Assembly: GCA_002270565.1 (NCBI GenBank)
Contig: NQMI01000001.1
Coordinates: 463,575 to 527,574 of the forward strand
From: Stenocarpella maydis
Lineage: Eukaryota > Ascomycota > Sordariomycetes > Diaporthales > Diaporthaceae
Direction of reading: 5' to 3'
DNA length: 64,000 nucleotides
In this document: positions 1 through 11,011 of the stretch, piece by piece
Numbering within the stretch: the stretch's first letter is position 1
How the letters are laid out: each line of letters opens with the position of its first letter
The notes under the pieces: model-generated
The model's database searches: none
What the model was told of the DNA's origin: nothing
What the model saw: the letters and a program-made list of their open reading frames with translations, nothing else
Program-made: the position numbers and the translations under genes

Positions 1-796
1 AACACGAGAGGAAATCCCCGGCCCACCGCAGTGTGATCCGAGATCCCAGGATGATGTGATGGAGTGGCCCTTTGTCCTACCACGTGACAGCACGACAGCC
101 CACCATGATATAGTCAGCAAACCAGCCACCACCTCGGCCGGGCTTATTTATCAGTCCAGACTGTCGTTGGCTGCCGACGCCCAGCAGAGAAGAAGAAGTC
201 TTGATTGTTCAGTCCCCACCGCGCTTTGAAGAGCCGAGGGAAGGAAATCGACTCTGGTTGGCGCCAGCGGGTGCAAGTAGCGCTGCCACACCCACACCAC
301 CCGAGAATCCCACCGGCTCGTCTCAGCCTCTAGGCTTTGCAAATCGTACATGGCCAAGGGCAGGCCAAGAAAATGGCCCCGGGCGAGTGCGAACTAGTGC
401 AGAAGGCACTTGGGCAGTCTAGAAGGGAGCTAGAAAAATGCGCCTGCTCAAAAGTGGTTGGGTCACATCCGAGGCCAGGCCCCCCCATGCCGGGCCAAGC
501 CGAGCTTGACACATTGAATTGCTGACCACCTTCCGAAGGGGGGGATGGGCAAGAGTTCTTTGGACATGCTGGATGAACAGGTTTGCCACGGCACAGCTTG
601 GGGGCGAATGTCACCACACACCTGACGGGTTGCCTACCAGAGCACGCGATGCCCCGTCGGCGTTATCGGTCCCACTCGACCCAACCACCCCGGGCCTCGG
701 TCAGCCGCATCTCCCCCCCCCCCCNNNNNNNNNNNNNNNNNNNCCCCCCCCCGGAGAGGAGGAGCCACACGGCCCTTTATGAGATGGCATCATGCT
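1..796. other. 3' flank of the OPT gene, no gene seen
   Basis: I see no gene here. The stretch holds the downstream side of the minus-strand OPT transporter. It contains a C-rich tract interrupted by an assembly gap near 720-752. The open frames present lack domain-like sequence and splice structure. Confidence 0.6.
725..743. other. Assembly gap of 19 N
   Basis: Nineteen N bases sit inside a run of C on both sides (about 713-724 and 744-752). The true length is unknown. The second gap of the window has the same number of N, which suggests a placeholder size. Confidence 0.95.
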
Positions 797-3274
797 CTAA
801 CCACAGTACTCAAAGCCGGGGCAAGCAACCGCGCTGCCCTTGGTGTCACCCGCGACGCCGGCCACCTGGAGGACAGCGTTGATGACGCCCCCGATGCCCT
901 CCCCGGCGCTGAGGCCGGCGGCGAGGCTGTAGGCGTACTCGTCCCAGGTGCGGGGGCTCTTCTTCATCCAGATGTAGCTGGCGATGGCGCCGACGGACAT
1001 GGCGATGCTGTACTGGGTCTGGGGCAGGGTGAAGGCCAGGCCGACGGCGTTCATGTTGGGCACGTAGGCGTGGTACTTCTTGGGGATCCAGAGGTACTTG
1101 GCCATGACGAGCGCGATGGAGAAGACGCCGAGCGCGACGGCCGTGATGCCCGCCGAGGTGGGCACGGGGAAGGTCTTTGCGGTGACGGCCTCGGCGGTGG
1201 CCTTCCAGGCGGCGACGGAGGGGATGCCGAACTGTGGGATCACGAGTCAGCACATCATGTCGTGTATATATGTATATATATATATATATCATGGCAGCAA
1301 TAGTTTCTTACCTGGCACGAGTCGGCGAGCGACTCGTCGATGATGCAGGGGTAGGCCTTGGAGAAGAGCACGAAGAAGCCACAGCACAGGACGATGCTGA
1401 ACACGGAGCCCACGGCCTGGGCGATGAACTGCACGCGAGGGGAGGCGCTGAGGAGGTAGCCGGTCCGCAAGTCTCCCAGCATGTCCACCGACTGGGCGGC
1501 AGCGCCGGCAGCGACGATGCCCCCGGTCATGTTGATGCGCTGGGCCGCGACGCCATACTCGCCCTGCCCCTGCGTGACGCCACCAAAGACAAGCTGCGAG
1601 CTCTTGGCACATGTGGAGACGGGGTTGATGTCGGTAGCACCCGAGGACTGCGCGGCGATGAAGCTGAAGATGAAGGCGAGGATGACGGCGAGGATGGTCA
1701 GGCCGGGGCTGACGTGGTACTGGAGGGCGAGCACGATCATGGACAGGGCGATGGAGGCCAGCACACCGATGGACCAGGTCCAGGTGGGCACCTGCTCCGA
1801 CTTTGGCGACGGGTCCTCGATCTCGCGCTCCTCGCCCGTGAGGTGCTTGGCCGCGAAGGACCGCGTCTGGGGGATCTTCTCGGCCGTCTCGAAGATGGCC
1901 CTCTTCATGCCGCGGTAGAGGACGGGCCCGTTCATGGCGACCTCGGCGAAGGAGGCGCACAGCATCACCATGATGCCGACCCACAGGTTCCAGTAGCGGG
2001 GCGAGGGGCGGGTCTCGGTGTTGGACAGCGAGTTGTAGCTGTACCAGCCGGGGAAGGGGTTCTCGCCCGTCTCGGCGTCCAGGCCCACCTCGATGCCAAA
2101 CGTCGCGCCGTACTTGACGGTCAGGGGGCCGATGAGCGCCCACGCGAGCACGCTGCCCCCGAAGAAGGACAGGGACGCGTTCATGCCCGAGAGGATGCCG
2201 GCACCGATGAATGCGGGCGTGTACTCGAACACCCAGCCCCAGGACTCGGCGGCGATGATGCCGCTCCAGCCCCACGTGTACAGCCACCAGAAGACGTGGT
2301 GGTCCCAGAGGATGCCGGGGGCGTAGATGGACACAACACGCAGGGCCGCGGCGCCGCCAAAGGCCAGGGCGAGACACTTGGCCTTCCTGCGGCCGCTGGC
2401 CTCGCTGGCGGCACCACCGGCGTGCAGCGCCCGGACGGTGTAGGCCACGGCGGTCGGGGAGGGGAAGACGAGCTTGAGCTTGAGGATGTAGAACTTGCGC
2501 AGGGCGATGGCGAAGAACAGCCCGTAGTAGGCCGTGCAGATGGAGAAGGTGACAAGCTTTCCGAAGTCTGTGCTGTGGAATTAGCCTCGCCTGATCGTCC
2601 GGACCCGCCTCGCGACACGTTTGAGGAAACGCCAAGCCCGCGATAGAGCCAGACAGACGCTGCTTACCCTTCGAGGCCTCGTTGGACATGAGGCCCATCT
2701 GGTACATGGCCGGGATTGGCCCGACGAAGATGATACCTAGGCCACCAGCGGCGGTGGCGGCGGTCTGGACAGTGACATTTTCCTGTGCGCCTCAGTGAGT
2801 AGAGATTCTCGCGGGATGATGGTCTCAGACCAAGCCACAAACCTTGGGGCCGAAGTAACCACCGCCCAGGATCCTGGGGGCAACCCTGGAGATGGACTTG
2901 AGAATGGCGAAGCCGAGAATACCGCCAAACAAGGAGGCACCGAACGTCCAGCCGGTCTTGAGGCCAAGGTAGATGTTGGATGCCGAGACGACAGCACCCA
3001 GGCAGATGCCGACCACGAGGGCGCGGACTGTGAGCTGCTGCTCCTCCTCGGGGACTCCCTTGAGCGGCGGGAAGGGGAACATGTTGTCGAGGACCTCGGC
3101 CTCCTCCTCGTCCACGGGGCTCTTCTCGTCATCAATGTCGACAAACATGTCCTTCTCGCCGGCCGAGTGAGGCCTCCGCTCGCGCGCGGCCTCGGGCAGC
3201 TGCGCCCCCGTCTTTGCATCTGCCGCGGCAGTGACGGGGGCCGTAGCAACGTCGTGGGCCTGGATAGACGCCAT
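797..3274 (-). CDS. OPT-family oligopeptide/metal-chelate transporter
   Basis: Proton-coupled OPT superfamily permease, closest in style to the fungal YGL114W/yellow-stripe-like branch. It would import small peptides or metal chelates across the plasma or vacuolar membrane. Four exons read on the minus strand: 3274-2843, 2782-2668, 2567-1312 and 1231-797, giving 745 aa. All junctions are GT-AG and in phase. The N-terminus (about 100 residues) is charged and acidic. It is followed by many hydrophobic segments with Gly/Pro-rich loops such as NIYLGLKTGWTFGASLFGG and SSGATDINPVSTCAKSSQ, typical of OPT proteins. The start at 3274 (MASIQAHD) is the first Met after the divergent upstream leader. Intron 3 carries a TA microsatellite. 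The reading frame is intact. Substrate cannot be told from sequence. Confidence 0.9.
1262..1289. repeat. (TA)n microsatellite in OPT intron 3
   Basis: Alternating TA tract, interrupted once by G, wholly inside the third intron of the OPT gene (1232-1311). It is expected to be length-polymorphic without affecting the protein. Confidence 0.85.
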
Positions 3275-4894
3275 CGTGGCTCTTCTGGGGCTTGCTGGGC
3301 GGGGGGTCACAAGCGGAGGTTGGACGGACCTCGGGGGCCTGGACCTGGGGAGGGGTTGAAGGAGATGAGGATCTGGAGCGTCTGGACAACCCACGCGGTC
3401 CAGGCACATGCAGATGGAGATGGGAGGCAGTCCCTTTATTTCTTTTTCCTGCGGCGGCGCGGTTGTTGGTGGGCAGGGCTGCGCAGGGTCCGCTACATGC
3501 CCACTAACTCGAGCGGGGCAGGTGGAATAAGGTAGGTTCTGGATCCTGGAGGGATTTGAAATGACCTGCCCTTTTCAGTTGGCATGTGCTGTATCGCCAA
3601 GGCTTTTCCACAGTTCAGCCGAGCGAGCGCCTGGTGAATATGCGACCCGAATTACGGAGCACGGCTTGGCCTCGGTGGACCCGGCCGGTGGCAAGGTTCT
3701 CTCTGCTGTCTGGTGGCCACACAACCGCCACACCACGCCGCTGGTAAACCATCTCGCCCCTGCTCCCCAAGCTGTTCCCCATAACAGTAATGCCTACCCT
3801 GACACTAGTGTAGGATACATACTGTGGGTAATGAGAGGGCATAAGCGGAAGGTGATAAGGACATGGGGCCTCATTCGTTCCTGGCGGGGCGAGGCTCGGC
3901 GCGGATAGCAGCAGCAGATCCTCTGTGATACGTGCCAATCATCCAACGTAAGCAATATGATCCCGCCTCCGACAGGCCGCTGCGCATGAATATCCTGTCA
4001 CGCTAGTCCCTACCTAGGCGAGGTCCGCCTTGGCCTTGTTAAAGTTACTCGCATGTCGCAGAGTTGAACCATATGATGGTAGGCAGACGACTCGCCAGCC
4101 AGCATGGAACATTGAAAAATGCTTATTGGGTAAGCGGCATTCTGCCCCCAAGTCACCTGCAAAAATGCCAAAACACTTCACACTTACTAGTGTACTGACA
4201 ACGTCGCCGCCGCTGATACAGAGAGCCTGCGGTCAGGCTACATATCAAGAAGCTGCCTTCAGAAGCAATACTCTATCGTACACCGCTAGGGCTGCACCAC
4301 CACATAACTAAATCCACAGAACCTGGAGGCTTCCAACAGCTGGGGCATAGAACACTCTGGTAGCTTATTGTTCTGATGGGCATCATAGCGCAGCCGCGAG
4401 TGAAGAGGAACCAACCTTGATGGCAAGGACGGTTGCATATCTGTGGATTTGAAATTAATCAACAATAACGTGGTGCCATCGTGAAGCTGGCTTTCCACAA
4501 AAAGACTTGCGGTGTTTTGGTCTGGCTTTCCCGGACGGGTTATACGTCGTCGTCAAACCAAGTAGTGTAGGATCAATGAGGCTGTATTCGGCCTATGGTG
4601 TTCCGGGGTGGGTTGCAACGCCTACTAAGGGCGCCCAGGGGCACCCCCTAACACTAGCCTGGCGCACGGGCCACTGCACAGACCACCCCAATGCCACTAT
4701 TCCCAACATGTGGCAATATATACCTTCATATTCTACACATACCTCGGCACAAGTGGCATATGCCCCAGTCGGACAGAACAAGCACACCTGCTAAGCAACT
4801 GTAAAAGACTCAGCCCTGATCGAGCCCCCCAGCTCCTTGGTTGCAAAGTTGAAAACGCCGAAACGGTACGCAACGAAGAAGGCCCAGCCAGTAT
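3275..4894. other. Intergenic, OPT promoter side; no gene seen
   Basis: The first few hundred bases should hold the OPT promoter and 5' leader. I see no convincing coding exon, RNA gene or repeat in the remainder. Confidence 0.5.
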
Positions 4895-5338
4895 ACAGCT
4901 TATTCGGCGGAGCGGGTTGCAGACCGAGCTTGCGAGGGATACGACCCGCGTACTGTTCTTAAACCAGTTAATTTACCCGAAAGTTATCTCAACGTGGATC
5001 AGTCCGTTGAGGATTCTCGAAGCTGGATTGGTCAGTTCAGATGTACCTCTAGAAGTATTTAGCCGAAGAGTAGGGACTACCTGTCGTTAAAAACAGAGCT
5101 AATTCGGTAAGCCTACTGACCTTTGTTGCTACCCTTTGCTACCCTCTTCATCCAGGCCCTCTTCGTGAGGCCCTCTCCGTCTTCTTGAGGCCCTCATCGC
5201 CGCCCTCTTCGCCGGGGCCCATTCGCCTAAGGTAGGGTACGTAAGCTTCGATCTACGCCCCGCTCTGCTGATCCCTTGGCCGCTAGAGATTGACGATTAG
5301 TCTAGGGCTGGCAATTTAACTAGCGGCCCACCGTCTAT
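4895..5338. mobile_element. Short non-autonomous copy (MITE-like) of the 30.8-33.0 kb element
   Basis: This stretch aligns with both ends of the 2.1-kb element at 30.84-32.97 kb. Its left part (about 4905-5072) matches 30850-31020, including cggagcggg at the tip and the shared words ttatct, gatgtacctct and agtatttagc. Its right part (5241-5338) matches 32830-32968, ending in tctattt in both copies. The inner ends are inverted: the left tip has gcggagcggg and the right tip has cccgctctgctg. The coding interior is missing, so this is a deletion derivative of about 440 bp. The CT-rich tract at 5140-5220 has no counterpart that I can see. The right edge lies two bases from the stop codon of the GH43 pseudogene. 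I cannot name the superfamily. Confidence 0.75.
5278..5328. other. 9-bp inverted repeat at right end of short element copy
   Basis: ggccgctag (5278-5286) pairs with ctagcggcc (5320-5328). The corresponding arms in the long copy are changed at one pair in a compensating way (see 32857-32955). Confidence 0.8.
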
Positions 5339-5339
5339 T

Positions 5340-6712
5340 TCACGCCGGCCCGAGCTGCGAGAACTCGATCCCGTCGAAGCTGTACGAGAAGCTGGCGCCC
5401 CTCGTGCCCGACGCCCGGCCGTCAAGCTCAGCGCGGAGCCACACCCTGGTCGCGCCGCCCGGCACCGGCGCGGATGCCACCTCCTGTCCCGGGCCGGCCG
5501 GGTCCCCGGGCCACTCGTCGATGGTGATGTTCTGCACCGCCACCAGGGCGTAGTCGCTGCCGCTGCGCCGGACCCCGACGTAGGCGGTCTGGTCACGGAA
5601 CGCCGCGAGCCCGAGCCTGTCGCCGTCGGCGGTGCCGCTCGCGGGAACCCGCCGTGGATGCGGTACGTCAGCGTGTTGCGCGCCGAGTAAATGTCGTCCG
5701 TGACGCTGGCGGTGCGCAGGGTCAGGCCGTTGTTGCCCACCTCGAGGCTCGCCGCGTCCGGGTTGTGATTCCACTCCCAGGTCGGCCCCAGCCCGCTCTC
5801 GAAGTTGTAGGTCCGCGCCCAGTTGTACAGGGGCTGCGACGGCAGGGGAGAAGGGTAGGTCGGGCCACATCCGCCGTTGGCTCCCTTGACGAATTCGGGG
5901 AATCCGTCGGATCCCCAGGTCACAGGGGCCAGAACGGGCATGCGACCTGCTGGGTACGCCCAGGTGAAAGACATGTAGTACCAGTCTCCCGCTGCAGTCT
6001 GCACGAGGCTGCCCTGGTGGGGAGAGTTGCCGACCTCGATTGGTGGCCTGATATTCTGGACCAGGACCCTGGGCTCGTAGGGCCCCCAGGGACTGCTCGA
6101 CTTCCAAATGTAGGTCGTGGATCCGGGCTGGTTGTTGAGAATGTAGTACATGCCGTTGATCTTGTACATCCTGTTGCCTTCGAGCGACTCCTTGGGAACG
6201 TCAGAAGCCTGAAGGACCCGCTGGGACTTCACCACGCTGAACCCGTCCGCGCTGAGCTGTGAAACGTTGACCTGCCCACTGCCATAGACGACGTAAACAC
6301 CCACGTCATCCAGAAGTTTATGCACCCAATCCAGTACCACAGGCGATTGCTCTCGTGGTATCGCAGGGTCGACGCACATGTCCCACCGCGATAGGCCTTC
6401 GGCCCCCCCCGGGCGGGAGGTCGTAAGTAACCGTCGCCAAAGGTCAGGCGAGAGATCGAGTGGCCCGTGGGTTCCCAATCAACGAGATCCAGTGACCGCA
6501 GGATCGGCGCACCAGGGCTGTAGTGGAAGTTCGACGCTGAGAAATAGAAGGCTCCGCCTGGACCTACAGAGATGTCATTGTCCGGGTAATCTTCATAGAA
6601 CACGGGGCTATGGAATGCATCGGCCCAGCCGGCCTTTTTGGCAGCCGCAGATGAGCCAGCCGGTGGCGAGCAGGAAACCCGCCAAGGACAGAAATACACA
6701 ATATGAGTGCAT
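5340..6712 (-). pseudogene. Broken glycoside hydrolase family 43 (xylosidase/arabinosidase type)
   Basis: Remnant of a secreted GH43 enzyme attacking arabinoxylan-type plant cell-wall polymers. The best start is ATG 6712, opening a signal peptide (MHSYCVFLSLAGFLLATGW). The frame then breaks at an A5 run (6635-6639). The catalytic propeller continues with DNDIS, YFSASNFHYSPGAPILRS and ASTLRY. A second break near 6310-6325 removes roughly 35 residues between IGCINF and VYVVYGSGQ. The deleted part should include the conserved CxYDAGLL-type segment with the pKa-modulating Asp. The putative acid Glu (ESLEGNRMY) and PHQGSLVQT remain. A third break near 5650 precedes the C-terminal beta-sandwich (DGDRLGLAAFRDQ to FSQLGPA), which ends at TGA 5340-5342. 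Three lesions plus a lost catalytic segment make this a pseudogene. A transposon derivative abuts the 3' end. Confidence 0.85.
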
Positions 6713-7360
6713 TGTCTATACGTTATTTGATTTAGACGTGGCGTTATCTGCCGTCTTCGACTGCCCGCCCCATCGTTCTTTACTTTATACCACGGAAATT
6801 GGTGGGCCATTGCCGTTGGAGTCAATCTACGCCATATCCAAGCGTCCAACTCATTCATCTATATACCCGCTCGGGGGGTAGCGGTCCGTTGCCAAGGTTC
6901 TCCTGTTCCCATAGCAAAGACCATCTCGGTCTCGGGAGCTATGCGAGTCTCTTTGATAGAGACTGGCCCGAACCTTCAGATTCCGGTTTCTGCATTCGGC
7001 CGATCTATGTCAATATTTAACTACCTGGCAACTACCTGGTAACTAGTTGTTGCGCGTGGTTTTCCAATGGCTTATCGATTTTTCATAAATACGACTATTG
7101 TTTAACATCACGGCTGTCGTTCAGTTATGAAAATTGGAATTTAAGGCGTGTGTTTTGAATTCCAACTCAATGCCACTTTAGACTTTCCATTGGAAAACAA
7201 AGTCCGTAGTGGGATGGCTTGAGTGTAATTGAGTAGAGTGAGGTGCTTGTGTGTCTAACCAGATGTCCTGGCCACACACTATAGACAAGATAGTAGGTAT
7301 GGATCATCCAAATCTGGAATGTCTCGCCGTCGATGAAATGCATCGTCAGAAAGATGATAA
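6713..7360. other. Intergenic, no gene seen
   Basis: Lies between the start of the GH43 pseudogene and the stop of the FAD monooxygenase. It is AT-richer than its neighbours around 7010-7200. No exon or RNA gene is recognised. Confidence 0.5.
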
Positions 7361-8744
7361 CTACTTTCCCGTATAGGCGGGGGCCCTATTTTTCCAAGGC
7401 ACCCGGACCTCGCGATCGTTGAAAGGCACGTACTCCAAGATCTGCCCACTTTGAATAAGGCCCCCGATGATGTCCACAACTTTGTCAACGCCGATCCAAG
7501 GCTTGACGATGCGATCAAAAATCCAGTCCCACCAAGTCTCCCAGGTGACACCGCGGATCTGTTTTCTTCCAGCGGTATGCAGTCGGCTAGCCTCAGGCCC
7601 CCGGATATGCTGATACCGGGCGAAGGCGTCCTCGATCACCTCTGTGCTCGGATCGGGATCGGAATGTAAGGTGCGGTATAGCTGGTTAGCCAGAACCGCA
7701 GCTGAGTTTATGCCAGTGTTGACACCGAGCCCCGTGACAGACGTAGCCTTGTGCACAGCGTCGCCCACAAGCGCGACCCGCCCGTGGTACCACTTATCGC
7801 AAAGCCCTTCCTCCTGGTTCACCATCGCAGCGGTCTCCTTATCGGTAAGCTCCCATATATCCCGGAAGCGGATGTTGGGGCCGACCATGATATCTGCTAG
7901 CTCTTCGGCTAGGCGATCCCGCTCCTCAGTGGTGTATCGTTTTGGCTCCGTTGTGGGTGGAATGGGCCGTAGCACGGCAAAGTGTCCCCCGTCCGCCGCG
8001 ACCATGACCTGCGAAACAATTCCACTGCCGCGCGACTGGTAGAAGGTCCCCAGCTCAAAGCCGTGGGAGGAACGAAAACGTCCATAGAGGCCCTGGTAGG
8101 TGGCGGTCATGGGCCATGTGTCGGGCGGTATTTGAGCCAGCTGTTGCTGTAATATCTGGCGCGTCTTACTGTAGACACCATCCACGCCAAGCAGGATAGA
8201 ACTCTCCTCTATGCTTCCATCTCTCAAGTGGACCTTGACGCCCTTGTCATGTGCTTCTATATCCACAATCGCTGCGCCGGTCTTCACGCGTTTCTCTTTC
8301 TCCGGCAGGGTCTCGTAAAGAAGGGCAATCAACTGCCCTCGGGAGAGGCCCGCGGTTGGGTAGGTATGTCTGATCGGCCGAGACTCAGATACGAGGCAAA
8401 GTCTGATAAACGCCAAAACGTAGCAAGGTCACTTACTGTTCTGAGATTATTGACCAGAGGCGAGTTGACTTGATTATTCGTCCATTGCAAGTTAGCAAGT
8501 CCGTCTGCGCCTGAAGCACGGCGGAGTCCTTTTCGAGTCTGTCATAGAGGCCAATCTGGTCCAGCAGCCTGTTCGTCTGTGGCCACAGGATCACGCCAGC
8601 GCCTTGGAATCTAATCACTGAGTGATTCTTTTCAAGCACGACGTAATCAATATCTGCCTTAGAGAGAGCATGTGCCAAATACAAGCCCACGGGGCCAGCG
8701 CCGACAATGATGGCACGGAATCTGGAAGGGGTCGAGTCGGCCAT
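7361..8744 (-). CDS. FAD-dependent monooxygenase (aromatic/meroterpenoid-type hydroxylase)
   Basis: Class A flavoprotein monooxygenase that would hydroxylate or epoxidise a small organic substrate using NAD(P)H and O2. Two exons (8744-8437, 8369-7361) with one in-phase GT-AG intron give 438 aa. The Rossmann motif IIVGAGPVGLYLAHAL lies near residue 12. The second FAD-binding motif GDAVHKATSVTGLGVNTG lies near residue 290. An Arg-rich substrate-side segment follows exon 1. The C-terminus ends WKNRAPAYTGK. ATG 8744 has purine at -3 and G at +4; an in-frame ATG at 8777 would add 11 residues but has a poorer context. Fungal homologues often sit in secondary-metabolite clusters, but none is visible next to it here. 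The frame is intact. Confidence 0.88.
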
Positions 8745-9354
8745 GGCAGCTGGTGGGAAGTTGGGCTGCGTTGACATGGAAGGTGAGAGAGGGTCGCAAG
8801 CCCAGAGGTCACCTTGGAAAGTTCGCCGCGGGACCTCCGGCAGGATTTATTGTGCTTCGCATGATGTTGGTTGACAAGGATCGGCAATCTCGTAAGCACT
8901 TGAGCGAGGGCCAATTAACTTGGACAATATGGGGCACCAAGGAAACCTTTTTGACAAGTGACACAACGCCGGTAATGAGATCCTGAAGGATACCGAAGTA
9001 ACCAGAAAAGGTCTAACCTCTTCGACCGCATTTCTCATTTATGGTCAGTGGATTGGTACCTGAAAGTCCAAGGGGTCAACTGATGGGTGCCTAGCCGTAA
9101 CTGTGCCTCGGTGATGATCACAGGATACGAAATTAGTAATTTTCTAACAGGGCCCTGACAAACGAAGCTTTAATAATAATTTTGATCAATTGTTCTCTAA
9201 TAATATGCACTTTTGGTGCACGGAGCTATATGATCACTTCGTTGACAAGAAAGCACTCTCCATGTCAGCTACTGTTAGATGGTTCAAGCCAGATCACTAT
9301 TGCGGCAGTAGCTAATGAAAGAGTGGCTTTGCCGTAGCTCCATCTGGTTAGTCT
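8745..9354. other. Intergenic, promoter side of the FAD monooxygenase
   Basis: No gene is recognised. A local AT-rich patch lies at about 9130-9240. The monooxygenase promoter should lie in the first few hundred bases. Confidence 0.5.
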
Positions 9355-10017
9355 GTGCCTCGAGCTGGAGAAGCGATCCCCCTCACCAACAACGTTCTTG
9401 AGGGTCGACAATCATGTGGCCCCGGGGCCGTGCCTTGTATCGGGCATCGCAACCAGCCACGCAACTTCCGAGAAGCCCTCAGCGTCGACTGCTCTGGCGG
9501 TGGGCACGCAGAATACGCTGCGATGCGGCTCAAGAACCTCGTAAAGCTGCCGGACTCGATGCGCTTCATCGAAGCAGCCGTGGTGGCTGAGACCGCATAT
9601 CGGAGTCGACCACCGTCGCGGTCATAGGCCTCGGCGCCTAAGAAGACACTAGAATTGGGTGCTATCGACTATGCCACGAGTATAGTGCACTCCGGTCATG
9701 AGACCTTCAATATGGTACTGGACTTGTGGGAGCGCATTCTACGGTCGAGGCCGCGGTGGCTACAGCCCGGCCTGGTGACTTCATGGTGCTGGTTGGGCTC
9801 GCTGCGCAGACGATCCAGATTACTTTCAATGACCCTCGTGATGCAGAAAGTGTCGTTGAGGGCGTTGAGGAGCGCCAGCATACACGAATTTGCTGAGGAT
9901 CTGGATCTGCTGGCCTTGATTTACTTGAACCATGTGTGCAGGAAATACCCTTCGGGGATGTCCCCAAGGATCTCGACATGTTGGGCCGATGTGATGTTAA
10001 TGGTCGGCTTTACATAA
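9355..10017 (+). pseudogene. Decayed zinc-type (medium-chain) alcohol dehydrogenase
   Basis: Fragments of a zinc-dependent MDR dehydrogenase are spread over three frames. The catalytic-domain piece reads SVDCSGGGHAEYAAMR, KNLVKLPDSM and EAAVVAE at 9480-9590. A piece of the nucleotide-binding motif, TVAVIGLGA, follows and runs into a stop near 9640. Then comes VEAAVATARPGDFMVLVGLA at about 9743-9810. The family C-terminus, LDMLGRCDVNGRLYIIS, lies just before 10024. The order is correct for an MDR enzyme, but frame changes and stops separate every block and no start or introns can be assigned. The N-terminal zinc-ligand region is largely unrecognisable. I call it a relic. Confidence 0.75.
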
Positions 10018-11011
10018 TTTCGGTGGGGCATGGTATTATTAATACATAGTTGCATCATCGTGTCTTGTGTGAGTTTGAGCAAAGCCCATTCCTTCATGCT
10101 GGTTTCTCTGTCTTCACTTACACGACGGAATCATCGGCTGTATCTTCCCAAACAAGGGGAAACTTGTCCCAGTCAGTGGTTCCACAAAGAAAACCGTTTC
10201 TTTTCTCTGTCAAGTATCCTCAATTAGCCCGTTTAAGAGGAGCAAACCTTGGAACTGGCTCTGCCGCACTTGTGTTAAGAGGAGCACAATTTCCGTTAGT
10301 GAGAGTGTGCCCGTGACCCTTCAAACATTGAAATAGGCATCATAGGTTGAGATTGGTTATGGGGCACCGAGCAGGTGTCGCATGCATGATGTAAGCAACC
10401 AGCTTGAGGAAGATGTCAGCGGCACTCTCTTTGCAAATACCACGCATCACATGTCGCCAAGCAAATATGTTGCCAGCGAGTATACTAAGGAATCTGGTTC
10501 TTCCATAGTTCAAGGAAAAGCGGGAGAGGCCTCTCTGAAAGAACACTTGTGACGTGGTTGGGGGGAAGTCTAGCCATCGCCCGCTGGGTACGCGAGGCTA
10601 TTCCGCTTTCCGTCCTGAATAGGAACCGGATCCAGTATGCCAGGATATTCTTCTTTGATTGAGGCCACAACGACCCGCATACTAAAATTTATTTCTAGTT
10701 TCATGATTAATATGGTCACGACTGTATCTTCTCTTAATTTCCAGTGGGATTATCTCGCTGCCCTCGCAACCGAAGGAGAAGCGACTCCTGCATTCGCCGA
10801 TACGACCAGACTTTCCTTTTCTCCAGATCGATGGTGATAAATTCCAGAGTACCAGTTTGAAACCGTCCTGGTTTTTTTCCTCTCGTCTATCGGGCTGAAG
10901 TTACAACCGGACGCCTCCAAAAACACACTGTGGTTTCAGCCATCTGTGCTCCAGTACAAGCAACACACCGAGTCTCTGAATTAAGACAACCCAACTTGGA
11001 GCTCGTAGACC
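10018..11011. other. Intergenic, no gene seen
   Basis: No coding exon or RNA is recognised. The 3' end should contain the promoter of the rhodopsin-like gene that starts at 11012. Confidence 0.5.

Noticed and set aside
1234..2646. 470-aa open frame on the plus strand opposite the OPT gene
   Set aside because: It is antisense to the transporter exons, has Asp/Gly/Ala/Arg-biased composition typical of a GC-rich shadow frame, and carries no domain.
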